From contig FWCC01000247.1 of the NCBI GenBank assembly GCA_900169235.1, positions 1 through 64,000 on the forward strand: a DNA stretch of 64,000 nt. The letters are read 5' to 3'. The DNA is from Zarea fungicola. Its lineage: Eukaryota > Ascomycota > Sordariomycetes > Hypocreales > Cordycipitaceae. The notes below the pieces were generated by a model that saw only the letters and a list, made by a program, of their open reading frames with translations, was not told the origin of the DNA and searched no databases. Positions 34,096 through 44,944 of this stretch are shown piece by piece. Each line of letters opens with the position of its first letter. Position 1 is the first letter of the stretch. Both the position numbers and the translations under genes were made by a program.

Positions 34096-36330
34096 ATGAC
34101 GGACCATTACCGTGGGGAATCCGACTGCAGATACTGTTACAACAAGAAAAAAATTCCCCTGACAATTCGGGAGATTTGCCCGCCATCCCCGCAAAGTCTT
34201 GTTGAGGCAATCTATTTGCAAAACATCGACGCCGTCACAGAAACACTATCACGCCAACCAGAACTTGCCAACTCGCGGGTTTCTTTAATATGCTGTAATT
34301 ACAAGCGCCAAAAACAGTGTCAGTGCGACCCTTGGGAGCTTCCGGCGCCAACTCCAAAAACAGTCGAACCGCTACTACTCTTCGCAGCCACTATCCATCA
34401 CTACAAAAGCGAGGAAAAGTACACTTATCACGTACCAGAAAAAAGTGTACCTATTGTCCGCGTTATTGTCGAGTATGGAGGTCGAATATTCTCTGATGCA
34501 CCCTGTGGATTTGTGGTATCGGCCTCGAACATCGCTTGTTCTGATTATGGCACAAATGTGCAAGATTGTCCTGAAATTCTGCAACTCTGTATGCAATCAG
34601 GCGAGCCGTTGACTCAGGAAATAGAAACCCTCGATGGAGCGCAGACGAGACCGGCGGGCAGTTGGCGAGGGACATTACGTAGTGCCGCAATCCGCGATGC
34701 CGACAATTCCATGCGCCTTTTGCTGGATGCCATGCAGGCGCAAGGATGTAACCTACAAATTTTCATGGGTCACATGTATGCCGCTGCAAGGCATGGGAGT
34801 AAAAACGTTATTGACGAATTTCTGAGCAGAGGCGGCGCAGCATTCATTGACATGTGTAACCCTAACGAACCAACATTACTCTCTGTAGCGGCTCGCTGCA
34901 GAAAACTTGAACCCAAGTATCGATTTGACTCAGCTGCAATAGCGAACAAAGAGGCCATTTGCTGTTCTCTTATAGATGCTGGGGCAAATACCCAGGATGC
35001 TTGGCTGCTGCCTTCTCTTTGCCAGTGGGCTGGCCCTACAGTGCTAGGGCGCCTATTGACGCAAGATAGCCAAACAAAGCTCTCCGAGTACCTCCTAAGC
35101 GAACTTTGGGACGAGTGCGCTGAAAATAAGATAGGGTTCGTTGAGAGCCCCTCACTTTTACATATTGCTTCGGTGTATTTCAACACTGCTGGCGTAGAGA
35201 CTCTCATTGCGCTTAAATTTCCAAATGAGATTGATGTCAACGGACGAACACCGCTACACTGGCTGTCTCTTGAAGACATGGGACATTATCTTGCTGCGAG
35301 CCCTGACTTAACGACAGAAGCGCAAAAAGAGACGGAGGCAGAGGCGGCGGCCTTCGAACACCAGGCAGTGCGGCTGGCTCGGTTGTTGGTTGAAGGAGCC
35401 CATATAGAAATCGACCAGCAGGATGAATATGGCCGCACTGCGTTATATTACGCTTGCTTGCTGAAGCGCGCTGAGCTCATAAAAGCTCTGCTTCAACTAG
35501 GTGCCAAAACTAGCATCGCCGAATCCAAAATATGCCACACTCCTCTACATGCCTTTGGAACATATCGCAAAATGTGGGAGCTGCGGGTTCAAGCAAGGCT
35601 TCCTTACCCGGCCGAGATGCTGTCCTACCCGGCTCACATGATATCAACACTCGGGGAATGTACCATGAATGGTATCAATGCAAGAGACAATGACGGTAAA
35701 ACGGCCCTCGCAGTTGCATGCAGTGAATACTCTTCTGAGGAGGTCCGGGTACTTTTGGCAATCGGTGCCGACCCGAACATCTCTGATAACCGGTCATGGT
35801 CGCCGCTGCACCATGCCATGCGCCGGCCTAAGCATCTGAGGATGGGCGAGTTCGACGATGTTGAGGTTGGTACTAACACTACTTGGCATGTGGCGTGCGC
35901 CCGAATGGAGGACATGAGACTTAATTTGCTCGCAGCGGGCGCCGATGAGAATGCCCGCAATGAGACGGGTGAGACGGCAGCCGACGTGGCAGACCGAGAG
36001 GCTAAAGCCTACGCACGGGATATGGATCATGTGGGTGAAAAATTGGAAGACATGTGCCGTCACGGGACGGAAACGGAAAGAAACCGGCGCGGTTGGCGGC
36101 GCCTGATACAGGAGGAGGTAAGGCGTAGTAATTGCCCGAATCTGGATGACTCGGCAACACTCCACATGATGGTCGCTGTTGGGCTTGAGCGACGCGGTTT
36201 CGGCCTTGGCAGAGGAGTAGGAGCGGTACCCGCTCCGCCAGCGCACCTCGATGCAACTCATCGGTCCGCAATTGCAGCTGTTTTAGCTAGGTATTGGAAA
36301 CATCCGAGAGCTACAGGGACGAATTTTTAG
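34096..36330 (+). CDS. ankyrin-repeat protein
   Basis: An intact single-exon gene of 744 aa. The first 300 residues are less regular. Ankyrin motifs become clear later: NGRTPLHWLSLED near 377, DEYGRTALYYACLLKRAELI near 448, DNDGKTALAVACSEYSSEEV near 533, WSPLHHAM near 568 and NETGETAADVA near 620. Cysteines are numerous near the N-terminus (CRYCYNKKK, CCNYKRQKQCQC). The C-terminal 100 residues are charged and contain no known domain. No signal peptide or membrane segment. Such proteins are scaffolds; fungi have many of unknown role. The flanks are gene-poor, so this may be a lineage-specific gene. Confidence 0.8.
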   Translation: MTDHYRGESDCRYCYNKKKIPLTIREICPPSPQSLVEAIYLQNIDAVTETLSRQPELANSRVSLICCNYKRQKQCQCDPWELPAPTPKTVEPLLLFAATIHHYKSEEKYTYHVPEKSVPIVRVIVEYGGRIFSDAPCGFVVSASNIACSDYGTNVQDCPEILQLCMQSGEPLTQEIETLDGAQTRPAGSWRGTLRSAAIRDADNSMRLLLDAMQAQGCNLQIFMGHMYAAARHGSKNVIDEFLSRGGAAFIDMCNPNEPTLLSVAARCRKLEPKYRFDSAAIANKEAICCSLIDAGANTQDAWLLPSLCQWAGPTVLGRLLTQDSQTKLSEYLLSELWDECAENKIGFVESPSLLHIASVYFNTAGVETLIALKFPNEIDVNGRTPLHWLSLEDMGHYLAASPDLTTEAQKETEAEAAAFEHQAVRLARLLVEGAHIEIDQQDEYGRTALYYACLLKRAELIKALLQLGAKTSIAESKICHTPLHAFGTYRKMWELRVQARLPYPAEMLSYPAHMISTLGECTMNGINARDNDGKTALAVACSEYSSEEVRVLLAIGADPNISDNRSWSPLHHAMRRPKHLRMGEFDDVEVGTNTTWHVACARMEDMRLNLLAAGADENARNETGETAADVADREAKAYARDMDHVGEKLEDMCRHGTETERNRRGWRRLIQEEVRRSNCPNLDDSATLHMMVAVGLERRGFGLGRGVGAVPAPPAHLDATHRSAIAAVLARYWKHPRATGTNF

Positions 36331-37768
36331 GTCTTACAGCACCGAATTTGTTAACAGCAAATAGCATAGAGGAGCTAGCTGAAAGATTGAGATATTATAG
36401 TGTTGTAGGGTGAAAAAAGGATCGATTCGTGATTCAAGGTCATAGTTCCTCAGAGCTTGCCCCTAAAGCGACGATGATTCCTCTACTCATGGCTAATGGC
36501 ATAGCTGTATTTTGTTGCGTCTCTCTACTAACATAACGAAACTCTACCTCTATAGGGCCTCAGGTTCGGTAGTGCTGGATACTCGCCCGCAAGGTGATGG
36601 AACCGGGCGCGAGGCAGCCAACTAAGTACCTCTCGTGTTCACACTGAGGGATATTGGTATGAACTGACATATTACTTGTATGCTAATATTGGCCATTTGG
36701 CGGCATATGGTGTACTCTAAGCTTCTCATTATATTCTATCCCACCAGCGTGTTATATCCTTGGCAAAACGAAGGATCCACCCAGGTACACACCCAAGCTG
36801 TGGTGTTGCGCATAAACCTGGCATTAACAAACACTGCCACGATTGCGAAACTTGTTATTATTTTTTGCTAAGATAACCCATCATACGGCCGGCGGGGTCA
36901 CAAGCGCTGAGTTCGAGGGCTTATAGGAAGTCCAGTAGTAGGTAAAACTGTTGCGCGGGGTGTGATTATCGACTCATCAAGGGGCTCGGCTTGGAGCGCC
37001 TGTCAGGGACAGGACGAAGACAGAGGTGACAGTGGTAGCATTGGCGAAGCGGGACTGAGCGGAGAACCAAGTTTATAAACTGTCGAATTGGCGGAGACGA
37101 TAAAATAGAAGGCGGACATGGTTTCTTTTCATGGTGGCAGGTAAGACATGACTTTGTTCAGTATTTAGTATTTAGTGTTTAGTGTTTAATTTTCAGCATA
37201 CCTTCTCGCATTTCAATAGCCAAACTCACCAGTGGAGCAAACTCATTTGGCGCTCGCCTGTGATAACCCACAGCTGAAGGATCAAACATCGGTTTGCGAA
37301 GAAAAATGTATCAGGGTTCTAGAAATTCCACTCCCCACTAGTTCGCTCTGTAGTTCTTTATCTTCAATGCATCGCAGGCGCACACTCCTTTATCGAACAA
37401 GGAAAATGTTACCCCTAATGGCATATCAATTTATCATTTGATCCCTACAAGTACGAGAAGATGACACCCAGCAACTTGATCGGCCTCCACGGCAGTGGTG
37501 ATCACGAGCAGTCAGTACAGGCACCAAGGGAATGTGATAGAAGGTGATACACGTAACTACTGCAACGCCTCTTCTCCCCCATGCAATCTCTTTACCTGTG
37601 CCTGCATTCCGGGCACAGCAGATACCTCGGTAATAGTGCGACGCCCCACCGCTTTGCATGCATTAGTTAGACAAGTTACTGTCGCCACTGGACATTCTTC
37701 TCGCCAGCGCAGGAAATCTCTCATATTTCACAAAAAAAAAAGAAAAGAGGCAAAAGAAACTTGGGATA
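36331..37768. other. gene-free stretch
   Basis: Nothing supported as a gene. A TTTAGTATTTAGTGTTTAGT tandem near 37160-37185 and a poly-A tract at 37731-37741 are the only simple patterns. Confidence 0.4.
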
Positions 37769-39143
37769 ATGGCTACCAATAAGGCTACGTTAGCAGCGCT
37801 TGTAGCGGTCTTGGTTGCCTTAATTTCGGGGTACGTCAACATTAGAAGCGTCTATCGCACTATTAAGATTACTGGTGTTCTACGTACCGATGAGTCTACC
37901 ATCGCCAAAGAGGGGCTGGAAATTGTTGCAATCTTGGATACGCCATATTGCGAAGACTTGCACCACAATCTAGCCAGCGGATTACTGTTCACAGCGTGTG
38001 AAACCTCGCCGAGTGCTAGACACTCTTGGTTTCCTCCACTTGCAATCTTGGAAGATGCGGCAACGGCAGTCAAAACGCCTGGCGTTATTTCGGTCATTGA
38101 TCCTCAGGTACGGCTCATTGACACAACCTGGCACTCTAACAGCAGGCTAACCAATGTGGTAGACTATGAGCGCGAGGAATCTCAAGTTTGAAGGTTTCTC
38201 TGGCGCATTCACAACACACGGGATCGACGTTATCGACGACCCCGCACGAAAACTTGGCGAGGCTGTTTACATTTTCGCGGTCAACCACCGACCGAATCAA
38301 GAACACTATGGCAAATCCAAGAACCCGAATGCCCCTCGGGCAGATTCAGTGATAGAGTTGTTCCACCACTTTATTGGGACAAGCACCATTCAACATATCC
38401 GTACGGTTAAGCATGACTTGATCCATACGCCAAATGATATTGTGGCCCTATCGCCCACATCGTTTTTGGTCACCAATGATCATTACTACCGCGACGGCGT
38501 AATGAGAATAATCGAAGAATTATACACAGGCGCCACCTGGTCGACAACTGTTTATGCCACATTTGCAGAGCCTAGTAAAGTCCATACCGATGAGAAATAC
38601 GGCGTCCAGGCTTCGGTTGCACTGCGAGGTCTGCAAAATAACAATGGCCTTGGTCGGGGTAGGAAGCCTGGCGAGATCGTCGTTGTCAGCGCAGCCGGCG
38701 GTACTGTCTACTTTGGCGATCTCAGGACGGAACATGGTCAAGTTACAATCAAGATCTCTGATAAGTTTGAAGCAGAGTCAACCTTGGATAACCCAACTTA
38801 CTTTGCCGACCCGTATGCGAATAGTACCTTTGACGCTAGTGGTTTCATACTTGCTGGCCTCTCTAAAGGCGTAAACTTGGGGCACAATGCGCGTTTGGTG
38901 GACGGTAAGGACGGCGTGATGGTGTGGCATCTGCAGGAGCAGCGTCATGCGAGAGCCAAGATCACAAAGAGCAACTGGAAGGCTAAGCTGTTGCTGCACG
39001 ATAACGCTGATTTTATTAGGACCGCAAGTGCAGCAGTACTTGTCCCTACTGACCCTGCCAAGGACAAAGGTCAGCGAACGGCGTGGCTCTTTGTTACTGG
39101 CTTCATGTCGAAGACTGTGCTTGCCGTTAGGATCGGCTTGTAA
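37769..39143 (+). CDS. paraoxonase/arylesterase (lactonase)-like protein
   Basis: Exons are 37769-38107 and 38163-39143, 439 aa. The 55-nt intron (GTACGG/GGTAG) was placed because it joins VISVIDPQ to TMSARNLKFEGF, as in related proteins. An N-terminal hydrophobic segment (LAALVAVLVALISGYVNI) acts as an uncleaved anchor or signal, as in serum paraoxonases. Family pieces include LEIVAILDTPYCEDL, THGIDVIDDP, YIFAVNHRPN, VKHDLIHTPNDIVALSPTSFLVTNDH and FADPYANSTFDASGF; the Asn and Asp residues in these bind calcium in the six-bladed propeller. The enzymes open lactones or esters at a lumenal or extracellular site. It lies 530 bp before the repeat-peptide gene on the same strand. Confidence 0.75.
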
Positions 39144-39675
39144 TTCCTCAAAAGGAAGGTCAGAATGTCTCTTTCTGTTGTAGCGGGGTCGCATGAGCAC
39201 TGAAGCACCCATGTCATCTGATGAGCCTGCGCGGAGGACTTTCATCAAGGTTGCTCAGTATCGAAGGCCCTAAAGCGGCAGCCACCTCGTGGCTCTGCAG
39301 TACATAGCTTTGTGTATGTGAACAGAGATCAGTCAAGTACCAAGGAACCAAACATTAATCTGTTGTGGGCCACTCTTTCGCCCGTCCGGAGTAATGCACG
39401 GTTCCCCATCTTGTGACTGGCTGAGATCGTGGGGAGGTATCTCGGCCAAATAAGCCCCTGGCACCATACACTAAGCTTGAATAGGTTCGGTCCTTTCGTC
39501 GCACGCTCACATATTACGACTTGAAATCACGGTGGTCAGCATGCATTGTAACTCTACCCCATGCTTTTCGCACGCCGGTGCATTCTTTATTAATGGCCTT
39601 CACCCTCGCACTTGCCATGAGAAGGGTAATGCTCCCCAACTGATTAATCTCTACACCGATTCCACAGCCCTGACA
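39144..39675. promoter_or_regulatory. upstream region of the repeat-peptide gene
   Basis: No gene. An open frame runs in from 39532 in the same frame as the peptide precursor, but the signal peptide starts at 39676, so I treat the preceding part as leader. Confidence 0.4.
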
Positions 39676-40008
39676 ATGAAAGTCTCTGCGATTCTCGCCG
39701 TCGCCATTTCTGGTGTCGCATTTGCTGCGCCAGAAGTCTTTGCTGTCGACAAGAGCAAGCCGTTCAAGGATTTGACTAATCTTAAATACAACAACGAGCT
39801 GCCACTGGCAAAGGCGGCTTCCCCTATCGAGCGTCGTAACGGTGCTGCAGCGATCAAGGACAACCGCAATCTACACTACAACGCTAACAATAAACTGCCC
39901 ATCGCCGTCGCTTCATCGAAGCGTCGTGATGCCCCTACGCCGCAGAAGGACAACCGCAATCTGCACTACAACGTGAAGAACAAGTTGCCCATCGCATTCA
40001 CAGACTAA
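39676..40008 (+). CDS. secreted three-repeat precursor with dibasic (Kex2) sites
   Basis: A 110-aa precursor. I chose the ATG at 39676 because it starts a classic signal peptide (VSAILAVAISGVAFA, cleavage near 17). Three copies of a 30-residue unit follow, with starts at residues 31, 61 and 91: KDLTNLKYNNELPLA, KDNRNLHYNANNKLPIA and KDNRNLHYNVKNKLPIA. Copies 2 and 3 are preceded by dibasic sites RR at 53-54 and KRR at 82-84. Kexin cleavage in the Golgi would release about 28-residue peptides, each with one conserved Tyr. This layout is that of fungal Kex2-processed repeat proteins, which include pheromone and ribosomal-peptide (dikaritin) precursors. It lacks a pheromone-like core and cysteines. 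No tailoring gene of the UstY type was seen. Confidence 0.7.
   Translation: MKVSAILAVAISGVAFAAPEVFAVDKSKPFKDLTNLKYNNELPLAKAASPIERRNGAAAIKDNRNLHYNANNKLPIAVASSKRRDAPTPQKDNRNLHYNVKNKLPIAFTD
39766..40005 (+). repeat. 90-bp tandem repeat within the peptide precursor
   Basis: Three units with a 90-nt period start at 39766, 39856 and 39946. The second and third are nearly identical over the KDNRNLHYN codons; the first is more diverged and has two fewer residues in its core. In-frame duplication explains the layout. Confidence 0.75.
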
Positions 40009-40544
40009 ATGGTGCGGAATGCCCTTTTCAGAGCAGCTACGGTGCCAGTAAGTTCACCTAAAGGCTACACAACCCATCCAGCTGTTAACGTTGGCAGAGT
40101 TATGAAATCTAAGTTGTACATAGTTGGATTTCATACGTACATATTATATATTACCAATGTATATATTGAACACAAAGTGCAACAAGTCGCAATTGTTCCG
40201 CTTCATCTTAGACCTGTGACAGTGGCACAGTGGCCACTTTTAGGGGCTTGTACAAATTTGTGGTACAGTACATACTCCGTACAAGTACAGTAGTTAGGTA
40301 AACCAGTAGTCTGTACATCCCCGTAGCTCCTGAAACTGGCCGAGTTCAGCAGGCTGAGCTGATAATTAGGTACATTACCTAAGCAATGGCCTCGGTATCA
40401 AGCTGACTAGGCTTGTAGGCTATAGCGACAGCCTCGGCAACTAGCTGAATCCGCAATGAGCCAAGCCGTTTCAAAAGCAGATAGATTCCCCAGCATTGCG
40501 GTTCTTGACATCAAAGCACTTATCGCTGTTTTCTCGACAGCATC
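40009..40544. promoter_or_regulatory. spacer upstream of the acyl-CoA dehydrogenase
   Basis: These 536 bp lie between the repeat-peptide gene and the acyl-CoA dehydrogenase. No gene. The fungal TACTCCGTAC motif occurs at about 40270. Confidence 0.4.
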
Positions 40545-41912
40545 ATGGCTCCCGACCCCAAACTTGAGCTAAGCCAGCACATCCCCTGGAGCGAACCTGC
40601 CTGGTACTCCTCGCTCAGATCACCATTCTACAACGAAAGCCATCGCCGCCTCCGCGACAATGTTCGCAGCTACATAGACAAAAATGTCCTGCCTTATTCC
40701 TTCGAGTGGGAAGAGAAAGGAGAAGCGCCCGTTGAAGCATCCAAGGCATGGCTGAAATCTGGGATCGGCCTGGACGACATTCCCGTCCAGTACCGGCCGG
40801 CTGACGTACCTAGCTTGTCTGGATTGGCACCTGGTGAGATGGATGCATTTCATATGCTCATTATTGCAGATGAGACTTCCAGAATTGAAGGGGGTGTCAA
40901 TATTGCCCTTGGAGGAGCCTCCGCTATCGGCGCGCCGCCAATTATTCACTTTGGAACTGAAGAGCAAAAGTCCAAATGGCTGCCAGGGCTGTTTACCAAA
41001 GAGACCAGTTTTTGTCTAGGCATTACCGAGCCATCTGGCGGGTCTGACGTCGCGCAATTGAGAACTACGGCGGAAAAGACACCTGACGGTAAATTTTACA
41101 TTGTCAATGGCGTTAAGAAATGGATTACGGGTTCGCCATGGGCGACGCACATGACAACAGCAGTCAGGACAGGCGGGGAAGGTATGGAAGGTATTTCCGT
41201 CCTTGTTATTCCCATGGATTTACCCGGCATAACCGTCGACAAAATCCAAAACAGTGGACAGAATGCAGGCGGTGCATCCTTTGTGGATCTGGACAATGTC
41301 AAGGTTCCTGTTGAAAATTTGATCGGCAAGGAGAACAAGGGCTTCGCCATCATCATGCGCAACTTTAATCGTGAGCGATTCTTGCTGGCGGTGCAGTGCA
41401 ACCGCAAGAGCCGTACATGTCTGGCACATGCCTTCCAGTATGCTTTGCAAAGGGAGACGTTTGGCAAACCGTTGATTCAGTACCAAGTGATACGGCGAAA
41501 ACTTACAGAGGTTGCCCATAAAGTCGAAGCCCACTGGGCCTGGATGGAGCAGCTTGTTTACCACATTGGAACCTCACCAGATGGATGGCAGAGCCCTGAC
41601 GTCGCAGGTCGTCTCGCCCTTCTCAAGGTCCAAGGAGGACAAATTGTAGAGCTGGCTGCTCGCGAAGCGCAGCAAATCTTCGGTGGCGCCGGCTACCAGA
41701 GAAGTGGCCCTGGCGCAACCGTGGAACAGATCAGTCGCGACCTTCGGATGCTTGTGAGTCTTCCAACATAGAAAAAAGAAATAGTACCCTACGGAAAGAA
41801 AATCTTATTAACGTTCATCTGGCAGGTTGTTGGGGGTGGCAGCGAAGAAATCATGGCTGATTTAGCCATTAGACAAGAGCTAATGATGGCTAAATCAAAG
41901 CTCAAACTTTAA
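40545..41912 (+). CDS. acyl-CoA dehydrogenase family flavoenzyme
   Basis: Exons are 40545-41753 and 41826-41912, 431 aa; the intron has GTGAGT and GCAG borders and the short last exon supplies VVGGGSEEIMADLAIRQEL. The ACAD fold is clear: an N-terminal helical domain, then FCLGITEPSGGSDVAQLRTTA (FAD/substrate contacts), a beta domain with VNGVKKWITG, RETFGKPLIQYQVIRRKL and QIFGGAGYQRSGPG before the last exon. It oxidises an acyl-CoA or a related substrate with FAD. There is no cytochrome b5 extension. No clear peroxisomal or mitochondrial signal is visible, and the C-terminus KLKL is not a consensus SKL. It lies between the repeat-peptide and HsbA genes. Confidence 0.85.
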
Positions 41913-42814
41913 GATTCTCATATCAGACGTTTCCAATGCAAGGCTGCCCGAGCAATTGCATCCATATCTGTATAAATCAGTTGCTGTGCCATTGGGCAGA
42001 TTTTATTCACCATAATAGTTTAGTCAACACATGTGCCGATCAGATTCGGTTCTCCCATCTCGCGCGTCATATCCACGAGTAGTTACAATTTTCAGCCAAA
42101 AACTGCACTACTATGGCAACGCCTTTGCAAAGAGGCATTAGCACCCTCTAGGCTTCCGCTGTCTCTGTCTCGTGACGCATTACGAAACTATTGTGTCTAC
42201 TAATATAAAGTCTATTCCCTGGTGGCTTTTTGATTCCATGCATCGACCTGGGCGGGCGCAGATTATTGTGGTCGGGATATCGCCGGCTCTGCGCGCCAAA
42301 AGTTTAATCGCAGATCGCTGGAGCAACGTCAGCTCATCGGCTTGTTGACAAGTCGAGCTTTTTAAACGATTAAACGTACATCTCATCTTCGGTCACTTCT
42401 TTTCTTTATTATAAAACAACGCAAGACCACGGTGTAGTCATACTGCTACGGCTCTAGTGGTGTGGTCGCAACCCTAGCAGCGCTATTGTGACGGCAAACC
42501 AGGCAACATTGCTCGAGAAGAAAATCGAAGGAGAAAATTCTCCGACATCGCGTTAAAATAACCTTAGCGTCCAGGGACTGACGCTATGTATTTGGGCTCA
42601 GACTGACTTTCTAACTTAGAAAAAGAACCTTCGGTAGCTCAAGCCACGGGTTCTAGAGCGTCACCACAGTGACAAGCTGACAGTAAGTACCAGTTTTAAG
42701 TATAAATATCATGGCATGTTTCCTTCCTGCTCCTGTGATTCAAACTCATCTAGGCTTTTGACACAGCAGAAAATACTTAACCAGCGCCTCAAAGCAGAGC
42801 CTCACTATTTCACT
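41913..42814. other. spacer upstream of the HsbA gene
   Basis: No gene. A TATAAATA-like element at 42702-42709 lies about 110 bp before the HsbA start. Confidence 0.4.
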
Positions 42815-43357
42815 ATGAAGTTCTCGACCAGTACCGTCCTGTGCCTCTTCTCCGCCGGCGCGTATTCCGCTGTCATCGACGTGAGAGATGGTGCTGCCGT
42901 AAAGGCTGTCTTCTCCTCCATCCAGTCTGGTATTGACTCCCTTACTGTCGCAGCCAAAGATTTCAATGGAAGCATTCAACCCGTCATCGAGGAGTCAGAC
43001 AAGTTGATCGACACCATTGCTTCTGGCACCGCGACCATCCGCGACTCTACCAATCTCGGTATTGGTGAGGTCTTTGGCCTCATCTCGCCTGTCAAAGAGC
43101 TGCATCAGCACGCCCAGATGCTCAGCGACGAGTTCAAGGGCCGCGTCTCGACCATTGGACAAGCTAAGGGCTGCGCAATTACTCGGGAGCAGCTTGGCAA
43201 AATTAGCGACGGTACGAGCGCTCTCATTGACGCTCTTGTTTCCATAGTTCCACCTGCTGCCCAAGGCGTAGCTAAGAATCAGGCATCCAAGATCACAGCC
43301 ATCATTGAGGATGCCAAGGCTAGCCTTGCTGAGGACAAGTGTGTGGATGCCGCTTAA
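42815..43357 (+). CDS. HsbA-type secreted hydrophobic surface-binding protein
   Basis: A 180-aa secreted protein. The start at 42815 gives a good signal peptide (MKFSTSTVLCLFSAGAYSA), with cleavage near residue 19. The mature part is helical and alanine/serine-rich with two cysteines (KGCAITREQL, EDKCVDAA), as in the HsbA/cell-wall galactomannoprotein family. HsbA proteins adhere to hydrophobic surfaces and help recruit esterases or anchor cells; they are common in insect- and plant-associated fungi. It converges on the epoxide hydrolase with 162 bp between them. Confidence 0.8.
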   Translation: MKFSTSTVLCLFSAGAYSAVIDVRDGAAVKAVFSSIQSGIDSLTVAAKDFNGSIQPVIEESDKLIDTIASGTATIRDSTNLGIGEVFGLISPVKELHQHAQMLSDEFKGRVSTIGQAKGCAITREQLGKISDGTSALIDALVSIVPPAAQGVAKNQASKITAIIEDAKASLAEDKCVDAA

Positions 43358-43519
43358 GCTTGGAGGTTCCGGTTCGGAGAGGATACCGTTCAAGTCAAAA
43401 GTTTGGACATTACAGCCGTCTTTAATCAAACTTTAGATGGCAAACTTGCAGTTAGAGAAATCCAGTCAATATTTCATAAACGAATATGTCGCAAGGAATG
43501 GCACAACATCCCGCACCGA

Positions 43520-44944
43520 CTAGTAAATACGTGAGGCACTACTTGCTGCCGCCCGGAGCTTTTCAGCGATGGAATACGCACCTCCCCCTTCACCAAACAT
43601 TCCCCTTACATCTTCGACTAGCAGTTCGGGCTTTTCATATGCCGCAAAATGGCCGCCTTGTGCGTGTCGCTTCTGGAAAACAAGTGGACCTAGCGCTTTA
43701 CAGAACGCGATCGGTATGGGGGAAATGTCCTTGGGAAAACAAGAAACACCTAGTGGCACGGAAACATATTGAAGCGACTTTCGAGTCTCGATACTCTCAG
43801 TATGCCTCGCTTCATAGTAAATTTGAATACTTGCCGCCGCACCTGCCTTTGAGAACTGGTAGATGGAGACCCATGTCAAAATCTCATCGTCTGTCCATGG
43901 GTATTCATCAGTCCAATCTCTCAGCTTCTCGTAAATCCACGCCAGCAGACCAACTGGAGAGTCAGCTAGGGAGAATCCAAGGGTTAAAGGCTTGGTACTC
44001 TGTTCTGAAAGATAGCCGGATCCCTCTTTTAGGTACCAGCCGAGACGGGAAAGCCCTTCGCTTTCCGGCTTCGTAAACCATCTAAGCAGATAGTATAAAC
44101 CGAACCAGCTGGCATTCAAAAGCCCGGGGAAAATCATTTGCATGTTAATGTGCGATGCAAGGCAACTCTCGGGAAATTGTGCGCTAATTGAGCGAGTGAT
44201 GAAGAAACCCCAGTCACCGCCCTGGGTCACTGTGGTGTCGCGGATGTTAGTAAACACTACCAAAATGTAAGATATTCTACACTTGCCATATTTATCGTAG
44301 CCAAGATTCAACATGACTTTGTGCGCGGCTTGCGCATAATGACAGATGCTGAATCCTTCCTCTTTAACTTTGTCTGAGAATCCAAAATTGGGCAGCGACG
44401 GCGCAACCACGTGGAACGACGGGCCATCTTTCGGATTTGTCAAGAGCGGTAGAATTTTTGTGACTTCTAAAAAGCTTCCTGGCCCTGCGACAACGATTAG
44501 AAACGGCCATGGGCTTGTTTGTTGTGAGCTGGAAGACTTACAGCCGTGGCAGAATAATAACGGAATACTGTCTGGATTTTTACCCCGTTGATGAATAAAG
44601 TGAATGTTGAGCTCGTCAAAACCGTCGACTTTTACTGTCGTGGTAAACTGCGGCAATTTATTTAACCGCGCCTCTTGCGTTCGCCAGTCAAAGCCGGTCT
44701 TCCAGTATTCCGCAAGTCGTTTAACTTCTGATCGCGACGCGCCATACTTGTTGACGTCAGAAAAGTCAACCTCCACAGGAAAGGTCGCAAGCTCCAGTTT
44801 ACTTCGCAGCAGATCCAAACTCTCGTCTGGCACAGCTATTTTAAAAGGCCTGACATTGTTATTTGCCATGTTGACGTCAATTACGCTTCGCAAGATAAAT
44901 TGCCCCGTCGTGTACAGGATAATTGTTCCTCTCGACTCGGTCAT
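43520..44944 (-). CDS. epoxide hydrolase (EHN alpha/beta-hydrolase) with a GC-AG intron
   Basis: Exons are 44944-44542, 44484-44287 and 44229-43520, 436 aa from the first ATG or 411 from the ATG at 44869, which fits the family better. The N-terminal EHN domain starts RPFKIAVPDESLDLLRSKL. The oxyanion loop HGWPGSF is formed across intron 1. TQGGDWGF, with the nucleophile Asp, is formed across intron 2, whose donor is GC (GCAAGT) and acceptor ACAG. The catalytic His is in AQGGHFAAYEKPELL near the end. Both introns are 57 nt and in frame without stops, so unspliced RNA would still be translatable. It opens epoxides to diols. Microsomal or soluble location is not visible. Confidence 0.85.
   Translation of the reverse strand: MTESRGTIILYTTGQFILRSVIDVNMANNNVRPFKIAVPDESLDLLRSKLELATFPVEVDFSDVNKYGASRSEVKRLAEYWKTGFDWRTQEARLNKLPQFTTTVKVDGFDELNIHFIHQRGKNPDSIPLLFCHGCKSSSSQQTSPWPFLIVVAGPGSFLEVTKILPLLTNPKDGPSFHVVAPSLPNFGFSDKVKEEGFSICHYAQAAHKVMLNLGYDKYGKCRISYILVVFTNIRDTTVTQGGDWGFFITRSISAQFPESCLASHINMQMIFPGLLNASWFGLYYLLRWFTKPESEGLSRLGWYLKEGSGYLSEQSTKPLTLGFSLADSPVGLLAWIYEKLRDWTDEYPWTDDEILTWVSIYQFSKAGAAASIQIYYEARHTESIETRKSLQYVSVPLGVSCFPKDISPIPIAFCKALGPLVFQKRHAQGGHFAAYEKPELLVEDVRGMFGEGGGAYSIAEKLRAAASSASRIY

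Noticed and set aside
38108..38162. Apparent frameshift in the paraoxonase-like gene
   Set aside because: Removing a 55-nt GT..AG intron joins both parts in frame with family-like spacing.
39676..40008. Repeat precursor as a mating pheromone gene
   Set aside because: Repeats lack the W/C-rich core of Sordariomycete alpha-type pheromones and a CaaX end.
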